A stretch of DNA of 64,000 bases from Kistimonas sp964291505 (lineage in GTDB: Bacteria > Pseudomonadota > Gammaproteobacteria > Pseudomonadales > Endozoicomonadaceae). The position numbers were made by a program, and so were the translations under genes. The stretch is from positions 1-64,000 of the forward strand of contig OZ220216.1 of NCBI GenBank assembly GCA_964291505.2, read 5' to 3'. Within the stretch, counting starts at the first letter, position 1, and each line of letters starts with the position of its first letter. The notes beneath the pieces were generated by a model. It did no database searches and was not told the origin of the DNA. It saw only the letters and a program-made list of their open reading frames with translations. Below, piece by piece: positions 45,752 to 55,067 of this stretch.

Positions 45752-46831
45752 ATGTTGGAAAATAATCATCAGACGTCTTCAGGAACGATGGCAAAGATGT
45801 ATAACCAGGAATCTCGTTCAACCATTGCCGGGTGTTTTGTTGTGGCTGCACTTTATGGGGTGCAAGTGAGGCAGGGGGACGCTTGTATGTTGCTGGATCA
45901 GGCTGGCATTGACAGGGGGGTGCTGGATGACCAAGGCATGCGGGTACCACGTGAGGCTTTCACACAGCTGATCTTGCTTATACGGGAAACCTTGCAGGAT
46001 GAATTTCTGGGTCTCTCGAAAACGCCCTGCCCGGTGGGTGCCTTTGCCATGATGTGTCATGCCTGTATGACCTGTGAAACACTGGGGCAGGCGCTTGAAC
46101 GCTGTATCCGTTTCATGGGGCTGGTTACCCACAGCATTGGACTATCATTGCGTCAAGATGACGATGAAGTTGCTCTGAGGTTGCAACATGAACAGGTGGA
46201 GGGTTTAGATGACCGCTTCCTGATTGAGACATTGCTGGTCAGCCTGGTGCGTTGGTCAAGCTGGATGATTGATCGTCATATTGTGCTCCGGCAGGTGGAT
46301 TTCGCGTTCGACGAGCCGACGCATCGGGACGAATATTTCCAGATATTTCCGTGCCGTTGTCGGTTTAATTGCCCGGCAACCATTTTATATTTTTCCGCCA
46401 GCTATTTGGCAGCCCCTGTTGTGCAGCAGCCAGTGACACTGAAGTCTTTCCTTGCCCAGGCGCCGGCAAACCTGATGAGCCATTATCGGCATGATGACAG
46501 TGTGTCAGCCTTGATCCGCAAGCGACTGTTCGGTCTTGAGGCGGTCGAATTCCCGACATTTGATGCGATGGCCAACTGGTTGCACCTGTCTCCCCCGACA
46601 TTACGTCGCCGGTTAAAGGACGAGGGTGCCAGCTATCGCGGCATTTTGGACGCTGTCCGCCGTGATCGGGCGATCTACCATTTATCCCGCAATGAGCTGC
46701 CGGTGGCGGTGGTTGCCAGCCTGACCGGTTTTGCTGAGCCCAGCACCTTCCACCGGGCGTTCAAAAAATGGACAGGGTTGACGCCAGGCGCCTGGCGTAC
46801 CTCGAAACAGCTAGCTTCAGAGGGCAGTTAG
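45752..46831 (+). CDS. AraC-family transcriptional regulator (OruR/ArgR-type architecture)
   Basis: 359 residues. The N-terminal half matches the 'arabinose-binding domain of AraC regulators' type found in many proteobacterial lipid and amino-acid regulators (GAFAMMCHACMTCETLGQAL, FRFMGLVTHSIGLSL-like, seen as FMGLVTHSIGLSL). The C-terminal helix-turn-helix pair reads MANWLHLSPPTLRRRLKDEG and VVASLTGFAEPSTFHRAFKKWTG without its last residues. It is divergent from the 511-residue gene and upstream of the branched-chain acyl-CoA genes, which it probably controls. Confidence 0.9.
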   Translation: MLENNHQTSSGTMAKMYNQESRSTIAGCFVVAALYGVQVRQGDACMLLDQAGIDRGVLDDQGMRVPREAFTQLILLIRETLQDEFLGLSKTPCPVGAFAMMCHACMTCETLGQALERCIRFMGLVTHSIGLSLRQDDDEVALRLQHEQVEGLDDRFLIETLLVSLVRWSSWMIDRHIVLRQVDFAFDEPTHRDEYFQIFPCRCRFNCPATILYFSASYLAAPVVQQPVTLKSFLAQAPANLMSHYRHDDSVSALIRKRLFGLEAVEFPTFDAMANWLHLSPPTLRRRLKDEGASYRGILDAVRRDRAIYHLSRNELPVAVVASLTGFAEPSTFHRAFKKWTGLTPGAWRTSKQLASEGS

Positions 46832-47031
46832 GCATTATTTCCAGTCATTTTTTTGTAATGTCGTCTTTTGACCGTTAGGTCAGAATAGCTTTCGTCCTTG
46901 TATAGCAGCGTGAATGCTCTGTTTGTGCATAAATACGTCATTTGACGTGTTTGTAGGCGGTCGATTTTTCATTTTCCATACCGTTTCGGTCGGGTTACAC
47001 TGAAATTGAAGTGACGAGTGGGGAGGATGTC

Positions 47032-47550
47032 ATGAGCGATAAAAAAACAGCCATGAGCCGGAGGGAGACCGCCATGAGTGACCAGCATGACTGTGGAGAT
47101 GACCTGCTTGAGCGCTATGAAGGACTGATCAGCCGGTTCCGGGAGTCCAGTCAGGAACCGCAGGACTTTATAGCCGACTGCTTACGGGAGGGAGCCGTTA
47201 CTGCCAATGATGCGCTCGACCTGATGAAGTATCTCAAGTCCAGTGTCGATTCACGTTCGTTCGCCCTGGCCGACCTGAGTGATGACGAGCACTTTCGTCT
47301 CGGCCTGTATGAAACCAACCGTCCAGACTCCGAGAACAACCCGATATTTGTCATCCAGTTTGATGACAAGCTGAGTCGGTTCAAAGAAGAAATCGATGTT
47401 GTTCTGGAAGAATTCGCCCGGTCAGTGGCTGAAATCACCTGCATGGATACTGAGGTGCTGCCACTGCCTGTTGATGATAATCAAACGAACCAGGAAGAAG
47501 CGGTCCAGGCCATTTTTGACGCCATGCCTTCGGACGCAACCTGCCATTAA
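47032..47550 (+). CDS. Hypothetical soluble protein
   Basis: 172 residues from the ATG at 47032, chosen for its GGGGAGG ribosome-binding site six bases upstream; a GTG at 47011 would add seven. No recognised domain. Acidic, predicted mainly helical (DLLERYEGLISRFRESS, DALDLMKYLKSSVDSRSF, LSRFKEEIDVVLEEFARSV). Sits between the AraC-type regulator and the thiolase and ends in its own terminator, so it is transcribed separately from the catabolic genes. Confidence 0.7.
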   Translation: MSDKKTAMSRRETAMSDQHDCGDDLLERYEGLISRFRESSQEPQDFIADCLREGAVTANDALDLMKYLKSSVDSRSFALADLSDDEHFRLGLYETNRPDSENNPIFVIQFDDKLSRFKEEIDVVLEEFARSVAEITCMDTEVLPLPVDDNQTNQEEAVQAIFDAMPSDATCH

Positions 47551-47583
47551 GCGACGTTATCACCGCCGCTGTCCACAACAAAC

Positions 47584-47619
47584 ATCCCCGTTCCGGTACA
47601 GGCCGCAACGGGGATTTTT
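47584..47619 (+). terminator. Intrinsic terminator after the 47032-47550 gene
   Basis: Nine-base stem ATCCCCGTT/AACGGGGAT (47584-47592 and 47607-47615) with a GC-rich 14-base loop and a T tail. Confidence 0.8.
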
Positions 47620-47740
47620 ATGGATTCTCGAAAGCCTCTTGTCATTTTTTGCCACTCAAAATGACTGAACCCGCCATTGTGGTGTGTCCGGGTTGCGTTA
47701 GTGTGGGTGGCAAACGGCGAAACACGCAATGGAACCTGTC

Positions 47741-48946
47741 ATGACTGAAGCCTTTATCTACGATGCGATCCGAACGCCACGGGGGCGTGGCAAGGCCTCC
47801 GGGCGGCTGCATGAAGTCAAACCGGTGACCCTCCTGGCGGATTTGCTTAACACACTCAGGGAACGGAATGGTTTTGACAGCGAACAGGTGGACGATATCG
47901 TGTTGGGCTGTGTGACACCGGTCGGTGACCAGGGGGCGGATATTGCCAAGACGGCGGCGCTGGCGGCCGGCTGGCATGACGATGTGGCCGGTGTCACGCT
48001 CAACCGTTTTTGTGCCTCCGGCGCCGAGGCGGTGAATATGGCTGCCATGAAAGTCCGCTCCGGCTGGGAGCAACTGGTAGTGGCGGGTGGTGTCGAGTCC
48101 ATGTCCCGTGTGCCCATGGGGAGTGATGGCGGCGCCTGGGCAATGGATCCCGAGACCAACCTGTCTACAGGGTTTATGCCACAGGGTATCGGGGCAGACC
48201 TGATTGCAACATTGGATAGCTTCTCTCGGGAGACGGTGGATCAGTTTGCCGTGGCGTCTCATCAGAAGGCCGCCGCAGCCTGGCGGCGAGGGGCGTTTTC
48301 TCGCTCACTCATACCGGTACAGGACCGAAACGGGATAACGATTCTGGCGGAAGATGAACTAATTCGACCGTCCTGCTCCGTCGAAAGCCTTGCCGGGTTG
48401 AAACCCTCATTTGAAATGATGGGATCAATGGGATTTGACGGCGTGGCCCGTGAAAAATATCCACAGGTTGAACGTATCCAACATGTTCATACCCCCGGCA
48501 ATTCTTCCGGCATTGTTGATGGTGCTGCACTGCTGTTGCTTGGCAGTGATGAAATGGGGAAAAAATTGGGGATCAAGCCCCGTGCCAGAGTGGTGGCCAC
48601 GGCGCTGGTGGGTACTGATCCGACCATCATGCTGACCGGCCCCGCACCTGCTGCGCGCAAGGCATTGGCGATTGCCGGTCTGTCTGTCGAAGATATTGAT
48701 CTGTTTGAGGTCAATGAAGCGTTTGCGGCCGTGGTGCTCCGTTTCCAGAAGGAACTGGGCGTTTCGGATGAAAAAGTGAATGTGAACGGCGGCGCGATCG
48801 CCATGGGGCATCCGCTGGGGGCGACCGGTGCCATGTTGATTGGCACCTTGCTGGATGAACTGGAAGAACGCCAGCAGCGATATGGCCTGACGACCCTCTG
48901 TGTCGGCGGCGGTATGGGCATAGCAACCATTATTGAGCGGGTGTGA
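47741..48946 (+). CDS. Acetyl-CoA C-acyltransferase (thiolase)
   Basis: Catalyses the last, thiolytic step of beta-oxidation. 401 residues. Nucleophile Cys91 in LNRFCASGAEAVNM; catalytic His in NVNGGAIAMGHPLGATGAML and the second Cys in TLCVGGGMG. Start MTEAFIYDAIRTPRGRGK fits thiolases of this group; an ATG four codons upstream (47729) is possible. Followed after 13 bases by the FadJ-like gene, so they form an operon and act on successive intermediates. Confidence 0.93.
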   Translation: MTEAFIYDAIRTPRGRGKASGRLHEVKPVTLLADLLNTLRERNGFDSEQVDDIVLGCVTPVGDQGADIAKTAALAAGWHDDVAGVTLNRFCASGAEAVNMAAMKVRSGWEQLVVAGGVESMSRVPMGSDGGAWAMDPETNLSTGFMPQGIGADLIATLDSFSRETVDQFAVASHQKAAAAWRRGAFSRSLIPVQDRNGITILAEDELIRPSCSVESLAGLKPSFEMMGSMGFDGVAREKYPQVERIQHVHTPGNSSGIVDGAALLLLGSDEMGKKLGIKPRARVVATALVGTDPTIMLTGPAPAARKALAIAGLSVEDIDLFEVNEAFAAVVLRFQKELGVSDEKVNVNGGAIAMGHPLGATGAMLIGTLLDELEERQQRYGLTTLCVGGGMGIATIIERV

Positions 48947-48959
48947 GAGGGGACAGGTT

Positions 48960-51119
48960 ATGACTTCGATTCGTTACGAGAAAACCTCCGACCATATCGT
49001 TCACCTGATCATGGATCGTCCGGATGGTTCTACCAATATCATGGATGCGGCATTCCAGCAGGATTTCCATGAGGTCATCGACAGGCTGGAGGCTGAGAAA
49101 GGAACCCTGGCAGGTGTCATCCTGCGTTCTGCGAAGAAAACCTTTTTTGCGGGTGGCGACCTGAAGTCGCTTATTCAGATTGGTGCCGAGCAGGGAGAAA
49201 TGTTCTTTCACAGTGTTGAAGCCATGAAGGCGGACATGCGTCTGCTGGAAACACTGGGCGTACCGGTCGTCGCAGCCATCAACGGTACGGCACTGGGGGG
49301 GGGCTGGGAACTGTGTCTGATGTGCCACCACCGGATTGTTCTGGCGGATGACAGTATTCGCCTGGGATTACCGGAAGTCACACTGGGGCTGTTGCCTGGT
49401 GCGGGTGGCATTGTGCGTACCGTACGGCTGTTGGGGTTGGAAGCCGCGTTCCCGTTGCTGATGGAAGGCAAACAGCTGCGTCCGGCAGCCGCGCAGCAGC
49501 GGGGACTGGTCCATGCACTGGTGGAGACAGAAGAACAATTACAGTCAGGGGCGGAGGCCTGGATCAGGAAGAATGCGACATCTGTTCAACCCTGGGATGT
49601 AAAAGGCTACAGAATACCGGGGGGAACACCTTCAACGCCCAAGCTGGCGCAGAAACTGGCGATTGCCCCCGCCATGTTGAAAGCGAAAACCAAGGGCTGC
49701 TATCCGGCCCCCGAAGCGATTCTCAGCGCTGCTGTGGAAGGCGCTCAAGTGGATTTTGATACTGCAACCCGCATTGAATCCCGCTGGTTTACACGGATGG
49801 TGACCGATCAGGTATCAAAAAACATGATGGGTACGTTTTGGTTCCAGCTAAATGCCATCAACGCGGGCGGCAGCCGGCCAGAGGTGGCTGACACAGCCCC
49901 CGTGAAAAAAGTCGGCATTCTGGGGGCTGGAATGATGGGCGCTGGTATTGCCTGGGCCTGTGCTTCGCGGGGCATAGCGGTTGTGCTGAAAGATGTCAGT
50001 CTTGAGCAGGCTGAAAAGGGCAAGGCCTATTCTGCACAATTGTTGGATAAGCGGCTGAAGCGCAAGCAGGTATCCGAAGTTGATAAAGTCTCGGTTCTGG
50101 AACGGATACAGACCACCACATCGGCCGATGATCTGGCAGGCTGTGATCTGGTGATTGAGGCGGTGTTCGAAGACCGGGAATTAAAAGCATCGGTTACGCG
50201 TGAGGCTGAAGCTGCGCTAACCACGTCCACGGTGTTTGCATCCAATACATCGACACTACCGATTTCGGGCCTGGCTGAAGCCAGCGTCAGGCCGGACAAT
50301 TTCATCGGCCTGCATTTCTTCTCCCCCGTGGACAAGATGCCGCTGGTGGAGATTATCCGCGGAGAGCAAACCTCTGATGAAACGCTGGCGAAAGCCTTTG
50401 ATTTTGTCTTGCAGATCAACAAAACCCCGATCGTGGTGAATGACAGTCGGGGCTTTTTCACATCCCGGGTATTTGGCACCTTTACCAACGAGGGGATAGC
50501 CATGCTGGCAGAAGGTGTGCCCGCCGCTGCGATTGAAAATGGCGCACTGCTGGCGGGGATGCCGGTCGGACCTCTGGCTATCTGTGACGAGGTCAGCCTG
50601 ACTTTGATGGGGCGGATTCGCAGTCAGGCTATCAACGATTTGAAAGCGGAAGGCAAAGCCTATCTCGAACACCCTGCAGATGCTGCTGTTGATGTGATGC
50701 TGGGGCTTGAACGAGCGGGGCGCGCTGCTGGTATGGGATTTTATGAATATCCGGACAAAGGGCAGAAATCCCTCTGGCCCGGTTTGTCGGAACATTTCAG
50801 GCCAGCGGCAGAGATCTTACCGCTACAGGATATCAAGGACCGATTACTGTTTATTCAATCGCTGGAAACGGTGCGTTGTCTGGAGGAGGGCGTACTGGGC
50901 AGTGTTAGAGATGCCAATATAGGTTCCATCTTCGGCATTGGCTTTGCGGCTTGGACTGGCGGGGCTTTACAGTTCATCAATCAGTACGGCATCCGTGATT
51001 TTGTGGCTCGGTCGCAGGCGTTGGCGGAGCAGTTCGGAGAGCGTTTTGCGCCTCCTGCGTTGTTGCTTGAGCAGGCGGCAAAGGGGGCGCCTTTTAAAGA
51101 TCTGGATAGCGTTTATTGA
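48960..51119 (+). CDS. FadJ/FadB-like multifunctional enoyl-CoA hydratase/3-hydroxyacyl-CoA dehydrogenase
   Basis: 719 residues (E. coli FadJ 714). N-terminal crotonase domain with oxyanion loops INGTALGGGWELCLMCHHRI and GLPEVTLGLLPGAGGIVRTV, then the NAD-binding domain GILGAGMMGAGIAWACASRG, the conserved SNTSTLPI, and FIGLHFFSPVDKMPLVEII with the catalytic His, then C-terminal dimerisation domains. The ATG at 48960 is preceded by GAGGGGACAGG; a longer frame from 48933 lies within the thiolase. Partner thiolase is upstream. Confidence 0.93.
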   Translation: MTSIRYEKTSDHIVHLIMDRPDGSTNIMDAAFQQDFHEVIDRLEAEKGTLAGVILRSAKKTFFAGGDLKSLIQIGAEQGEMFFHSVEAMKADMRLLETLGVPVVAAINGTALGGGWELCLMCHHRIVLADDSIRLGLPEVTLGLLPGAGGIVRTVRLLGLEAAFPLLMEGKQLRPAAAQQRGLVHALVETEEQLQSGAEAWIRKNATSVQPWDVKGYRIPGGTPSTPKLAQKLAIAPAMLKAKTKGCYPAPEAILSAAVEGAQVDFDTATRIESRWFTRMVTDQVSKNMMGTFWFQLNAINAGGSRPEVADTAPVKKVGILGAGMMGAGIAWACASRGIAVVLKDVSLEQAEKGKAYSAQLLDKRLKRKQVSEVDKVSVLERIQTTTSADDLAGCDLVIEAVFEDRELKASVTREAEAALTTSTVFASNTSTLPISGLAEASVRPDNFIGLHFFSPVDKMPLVEIIRGEQTSDETLAKAFDFVLQINKTPIVVNDSRGFFTSRVFGTFTNEGIAMLAEGVPAAAIENGALLAGMPVGPLAICDEVSLTLMGRIRSQAINDLKAEGKAYLEHPADAAVDVMLGLERAGRAAGMGFYEYPDKGQKSLWPGLSEHFRPAAEILPLQDIKDRLLFIQSLETVRCLEEGVLGSVRDANIGSIFGIGFAAWTGGALQFINQYGIRDFVARSQALAEQFGERFAPPALLLEQAAKGAPFKDLDSVY

Positions 51120-51158
51120 TTGCATGATTGATTGGAAAAAACAGGAAACCGTCTGACT

Positions 51159-52352
51159 ATGGCCAGCCCCCTTGCCGGATTGAAAGTTCTGGATTTCACG
51201 ACTCTGCTGCCCGGTCCCTATGCGACCATGTTACTGGCGGATATGGGGGCTGAGGTCATCCGTGTTGAGGCGCTGAACCGGCCCGATATGCTCCGGTTGC
51301 TGCCACCGATGGTGGAAGCCGGTATATCAGCCGCTCATGCCACGATTAACCGGAACAAACAGTCGATTGCCCTGGATTTGAAAAGGCCCGAAGCGGTTGA
51401 GATTGTCCGGCGATTGGTGGAATCTCACGATATTGTCATTGAGCAGTTCCGACCTGGTGTGATGCGGCGTCTTGGGCTGGACTACGACACGCTTAAAACG
51501 ATCAATCCCGAGCTGATTTACTGCTCTATAACCGGTTATGGCCAGACGGGGCCCCTTAAAGACCGGGCAGGTCACGATATCAATTATCTGGCCCTGTCGG
51601 GTTTGGCCAGCTATAGCGGTAGCAGGGAGGCGGGCCCAGGGTTGCATGCAGTGCAGATCGCTGACATTGCTGGAGGCTCACACCATGCGGTTATGGGGAT
51701 TCTGGCGGCAGTGATTCAGCGCCAAACCACCGGGTTGGGACAGCATGTGGATATCAGCATGTTTGATAGTGCAGTGGCACTGAATGCCATGGCCGGCGCC
51801 GGATTCCTGGCCGATGGAAGAGCACCCGAGCCGGAACGGGAGATTCTCAACGGTGGCAGTTTTTATGGCTATTACCGTACACGTGATGATCGATGGTTCT
51901 CTGTAGGTAGTCTGGAACCGCAGTTTGCTGAGGGCTTTTTTCGGGCGATGGGGCAACCTGACTGGCTGCCACGGATTGCAGAGACTGACCCTGAGCAACA
52001 GCAGCAGTTACGGGATGATATTCAGGCGCAGTTTTCTGAAAAGACCTTTGATGAATGGTGTGAGACCTTCCATCCATTAGATATTTGTGTCGAACCTGTG
52101 CTCACTTTGTCGGAAACCGTTGGTCACCGGCAATGTGAATCCCGTGAAATGGTCATAGATGTTCCAGACGCTGAGGGGGGCCGGTTATCCCAGTTCGCGT
52201 GCCCGATACGGTTTTCAGATAGCGAGATATGTTATGAACGAACCGGCGTGATGCCCGGTGCCGATACGCGCAATATTCTGGCTTCGCTAGGTATCGATAA
52301 GACGACAATGGATCTTTTGTTTGAGCAAAAGGTGGTTGGCGTGTTGCAGTAG
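51159..52352 (+). CDS. Alpha-methylacyl-CoA racemase-type CoA-transferase family protein
   Basis: Family III (CaiB/BaiF) fold. 397 residues from the ATG at 51159. The N-terminus GLKVLDFTTLLPGPYATMLL resembles AMACR/MCR racemases. Racemase-type catalytic residues are visible: His139 in RAGHDINYLALSG and Asp169 in VQIADIAGGSHH, as in mycobacterial MCR (His126/Asp156), rather than the CoA-transferase pattern. It would convert (2R)- to (2S)-methylacyl-CoA so that a dehydrogenase can act. 39 bases after the FadJ-like gene. Confidence 0.85.
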   Translation: MASPLAGLKVLDFTTLLPGPYATMLLADMGAEVIRVEALNRPDMLRLLPPMVEAGISAAHATINRNKQSIALDLKRPEAVEIVRRLVESHDIVIEQFRPGVMRRLGLDYDTLKTINPELIYCSITGYGQTGPLKDRAGHDINYLALSGLASYSGSREAGPGLHAVQIADIAGGSHHAVMGILAAVIQRQTTGLGQHVDISMFDSAVALNAMAGAGFLADGRAPEPEREILNGGSFYGYYRTRDDRWFSVGSLEPQFAEGFFRAMGQPDWLPRIAETDPEQQQQLRDDIQAQFSEKTFDEWCETFHPLDICVEPVLTLSETVGHRQCESREMVIDVPDAEGGRLSQFACPIRFSDSEICYERTGVMPGADTRNILASLGIDKTTMDLLFEQKVVGVLQ

Positions 52353-52582
52353 CATGGGTGATTGCCACTCGGTGTTTTTGTTATGTGTGATATCACCGGG
52401 TTTCTTCCCATAAAAACGTACCATGTGGGTGGCAGGGCATACTTCCCAACGGTTGTTATACTGTCAATCTGTGTGCAATCAACCGGCGCCTGCGCTAGCG
52501 TGGAGTTATACCGACACGAGGCTTCTCAATACTGCGAGAGGCTACCGGCTGCAGTGCGTTGCCATTGACAGGATAATAATGA

Positions 52583-53740
52583 ATGAATTTCGAGCTTACC
52601 GAAGATCAGAAAGCCTGCCAGCAAACAGCAAAAGCCTTTTCCGACAAAGAACTGCTGCCCGATGCTGCCGAATGGGACAGTCAGGGACATTTCCCGGTGG
52701 ATGTGATTCGTCAGGCCGGTGAAATGGGGTTCCTCTCCCTTTATACGCCGGAAGACCAGGGGGGAATGGGAATGTCCCGGCTGGATGCCAGCCTGGTATT
52801 CGAACAATTGGCTATGGGGTGTACGTCGACGACTGCCTATTTAACCATCCACAATATGGTGACCTGGATGGTGGCGAGCTTTGCCCATGACCCGGTGCGT
52901 GAGACGTTTTGTGAAAAACTGGTGACCGGTGAATGGCTGGGATCCTATTGCCTCACCGAACCGGGGGCCGGGAGTGATGCTGCCTCTTTGAAAACCACTG
53001 CAACCCGTGATGGCGATAGTTATATTATCAACGGCAGTAAGGTATTCATTTCCGGTGCCGGCAGTACCGATGTGTTGGTTCTGATGGCGCGTACAGGTGG
53101 GGAAGGCGCTGGAGGTGTCTCAGCCTTTGTTCTCAAGGCTGACACGGATGGCATCAGCTATGGACGCAAGGAAGAAAAGATGGGCTGGAATTGTCAGCCA
53201 ACCCGTCAGGTGAATCTTGATAATGTACGGGTACCTGTTGCTAACCGATTAGGTGAAGAAGGTGAGGGTTTCCGTTTCGCCATGATGGGATTGGATGGCG
53301 GGCGTATCAATATTGCGACCTGCTCGATCGGCACTGCTCAGCAGGCGCTTAATACCGCCAGAAACTACATGCTGGAGCGCACGCAGTTCGGCAAACAATT
53401 GGCTGGTTTCCAGGCGTTACAGTTCAAACTGGCTGACATGAATACAGAACTGGTTGCCGCCCGGCAAATGGTACGGATGGCTGCTTCCAAACTGGATCGC
53501 AAAGATCCACAGGCATCAGCGTACTGTGCAATGGCCAAGCGCTTTGCCACGGATATTGGTTTTAAAGTCTGTAATGAAGCCCTGCAGATTCATGGTGGCT
53601 ATGGCTATATTCGGGAATACCCGTTGGAGCGTCATGTGCGTGATACCCGGGTTCATCAAATTCTTGAAGGGACCAATGAAGTTATGCGGTTAATCATCGC
53701 CAGAAAATTGCTAGCATCCGATGATATTGAATTGTTGTAG
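52583..53740 (+). CDS. Acyl-CoA dehydrogenase, isobutyryl-CoA dehydrogenase type
   Basis: FAD enzyme making the 2,3-double bond of an acyl-CoA. 385 residues. FAD signatures CLTEPGAGSDAASLKT and RTQFGKQLAGFQALQFKLADM; catalytic Glu within ILEGTNEVMRLIIARKLL; KEEKMGWNCQPTRQVNLDNV matches branched-chain dehydrogenases such as isobutyryl-CoA dehydrogenase. Start ATG at 52583. The 230-base gap from the racemase suggests a second promoter. No MmsA/MmsB or hydroxyisobutyryl-CoA hydrolase is present, so dedicated valine catabolism is not complete here. Confidence 0.93.
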   Translation: MNFELTEDQKACQQTAKAFSDKELLPDAAEWDSQGHFPVDVIRQAGEMGFLSLYTPEDQGGMGMSRLDASLVFEQLAMGCTSTTAYLTIHNMVTWMVASFAHDPVRETFCEKLVTGEWLGSYCLTEPGAGSDAASLKTTATRDGDSYIINGSKVFISGAGSTDVLVLMARTGGEGAGGVSAFVLKADTDGISYGRKEEKMGWNCQPTRQVNLDNVRVPVANRLGEEGEGFRFAMMGLDGGRINIATCSIGTAQQALNTARNYMLERTQFGKQLAGFQALQFKLADMNTELVAARQMVRMAASKLDRKDPQASAYCAMAKRFATDIGFKVCNEALQIHGGYGYIREYPLERHVRDTRVHQILEGTNEVMRLIIARKLLASDDIELL

Positions 53741-53761
53741 TGTTTGAATCAATAATCATTA

Positions 53762-53789
53762 CGGGCAGCGATTATTCTCTGGCTGCCCG
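53762..53789 (+). terminator. Hairpin after the acyl-CoA dehydrogenase gene
   Basis: Eight-base stem CGGGCAGC/GCTGCCCG (53762-53769 and 53782-53789), 12-base loop, T/G-rich tail. Overlaps the 3' end of the small minus-strand frame at 53772. Confidence 0.6.
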
Positions 53790-53948
53790 CTTGGTTTGAA
53801 CCCTTTTGGATTCATCTCCTAAAGCTTTAGTTTTAACAAAATCAATTTCCGCATGACGAATACTGCCAGGGGAATTTTTGTTTGCATCACCGGGAGATAT
53901 ATTTTGGCTAGATATTGAATCGTTGGTGGATTCATTCAGGCTTGGCAT
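53772..53948 (-). CDS. Small hypothetical ORF next to the IS630-type element
   Basis: 58 residues from ATG 53948, Ser/Asn-rich then basic (MPSLNESTNDSISSQN, KRVQTKRAARE), no known family. The insertion element ends about 17 bases upstream of the ATG, so any promoter has been replaced. A longer frame (53987) runs into the element and is unlikely to be native. It may be the surviving 3' part of an older gene. Confidence 0.3.
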   Translation of the reverse strand: MPSLNESTNDSISSQNISPGDANKNSPGSIRHAEIDFVKTKALGDESKRVQTKRAARE

Positions 53949-53967
53949 TGAAACTGTGGTTAAGTAA

Positions 53968-54579
53968 TCAGACAAAATTAATCTCATATTTGGTACCGTA
54001 GTCGTTCAGTACTCGTATCACTTCCTCTTTCAGAGAATCAAAGTCCACATAGGCTGACAAATTTACCCAGTAATACTTAACCATTCTCCATAGTATTTCG
54101 ATCAGGTTGAGCTCTGGTGAATAAGTTGGCAGTCTGACAATATGCACATTCTTCTCCAGCCACTTATCCTGCGCCTCCCGGAATAGCCGGCTGGTATGCA
54201 TGGAGGCGTTATCAATGACAATCACACGTGGTTTGTCGTCATCTGTCTGTTGAATAAAATCATCGAAGGCTGCGATGACGACCTCACTGGTCACCTTCCC
54301 TTCTGTGGCTGAGTAATTCAGCTCACCACGTTGGCTCAGGAAACCCAGCACATTCAACCGCCGGGAATGTTGTGAAGGAATAGCCAGTGTTTCGCCGATC
54401 TCCTGCCACGCATAAGGCACATTAGGGATCAGGCTGAATCCGGATTCATCAAAATAATACAGAGAACACTGGTCTTTCGATTCTGCGTCAAGAAACGCCT
54501 TCAGAATGGCGTATCTCTGCTCAAACGCCTTCTGGTCGCGTTTGTGTTTGCAGGAGCGGCGGCATCGCTTATACGTCAA
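53968..54579 (-). CDS. IS630-type transposase, catalytic part (DDE_3, ORFB)
   Basis: 203 residues. DDE superfamily: first Asp in LYYFDESGFSLIPN, second in RVIVIDNASMHTSRLFREA, and the final Glu in PTYSPELNLIEILWRMVKY. It opens at a TTG at 54579 that overlaps ORFA by 11 bases, so it is probably expressed by frameshifting from ORFA rather than from its own start. Together the two frames make about 340 residues, the usual IS630 transposase size. Confidence 0.88.
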   Translation of the reverse strand: MTYKRCRRSCKHKRDQKAFEQRYAILKAFLDAESKDQCSLYYFDESGFSLIPNVPYAWQEIGETLAIPSQHSRRLNVLGFLSQRGELNYSATEGKVTSEVVIAAFDDFIQQTDDDKPRVIVIDNASMHTSRLFREAQDKWLEKNVHIVRLPTYSPELNLIEILWRMVKYYWVNLSAYVDFDSLKEEVIRVLNDYGTKYEINFV

Positions 54580-54973
54580 ATTCAGTTTTTTTTAGCGTGC
54601 GCGTCACGGTTCGCAATGAGAAGCTCTTACCGGTTTCCGAAGCCAGTCGGGCACTGGCGACTTTGATCTGGCGGGGTTCTTCTTTTACCAGTTCTGCCAG
54701 CCTTTTCACATAAATCGGGGCCAGTATGCAGGGGCGACCGGGTCTGTGGCGCTGAAGGAGACCGGGAACCCCCTTCAATTCCCAAAGCTGTAACCAGGTG
54801 CAGACAGTATTCCTGTCAACATTGAAGAGCCGGCTGATATCGTTAACCGCAAAACCTTCCAAACTGCTCAGAATGGCATGAGCCCTTCTTCTGACTTGGT
54901 GCTTCGGATGATTTCTGTACAGTTCGTTAAGGTTGGCTCTCTCAACATTAGAGACTGGCTGAACAAATTTCAT
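54569..54973 (-). CDS. IS630-type transposase, DNA-binding part (ORFA)
   Basis: 134 residues with two helix-turn-helix units (VNDISRLFNVDRNTVCTWLQ; KVASARLASETGKSFSLRTV) and the linker RHRPGRPCILAP typical of IS630/Tc1-like proteins. It ends at TAA just past a run of eight A residues (complement of 54586-54593). Reading across that run in the +1 sense, or dropping one A, continues into ORFB. Confidence 0.88.
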   Translation of the reverse strand: MKFVQPVSNVERANLNELYRNHPKHQVRRRAHAILSSLEGFAVNDISRLFNVDRNTVCTWLQLWELKGVPGLLQRHRPGRPCILAPIYVKRLAELVKEEPRQIKVASARLASETGKSFSLRTVTRTLKKTEFDV

Positions 54974-55067
54974 CTTAACTGAAACTTCCTGAAAGTTATC
55001 AGGTCACATCATACGCAAACAGGAGATGTACCTTGGTGCAATTTGTCTTTATAAAATGACAGAATAT

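Larger units (their letters stand above)
53965..55053 (-). mobile_element. IS630-type insertion sequence
   Basis: About 1.09 kb. It carries two overlapping minus-strand transposase frames (helix-turn-helix ORFA and DDE_3 ORFB). Candidate short terminal inverted repeats are AGACAAAATT (53970-53979) and its imperfect complement AATTTGTCTT (55040-55049), each next to a TA, the usual IS630/Tc1 target. Exact ends are not proven: the repeats are short and imperfect. Confidence 0.75.
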
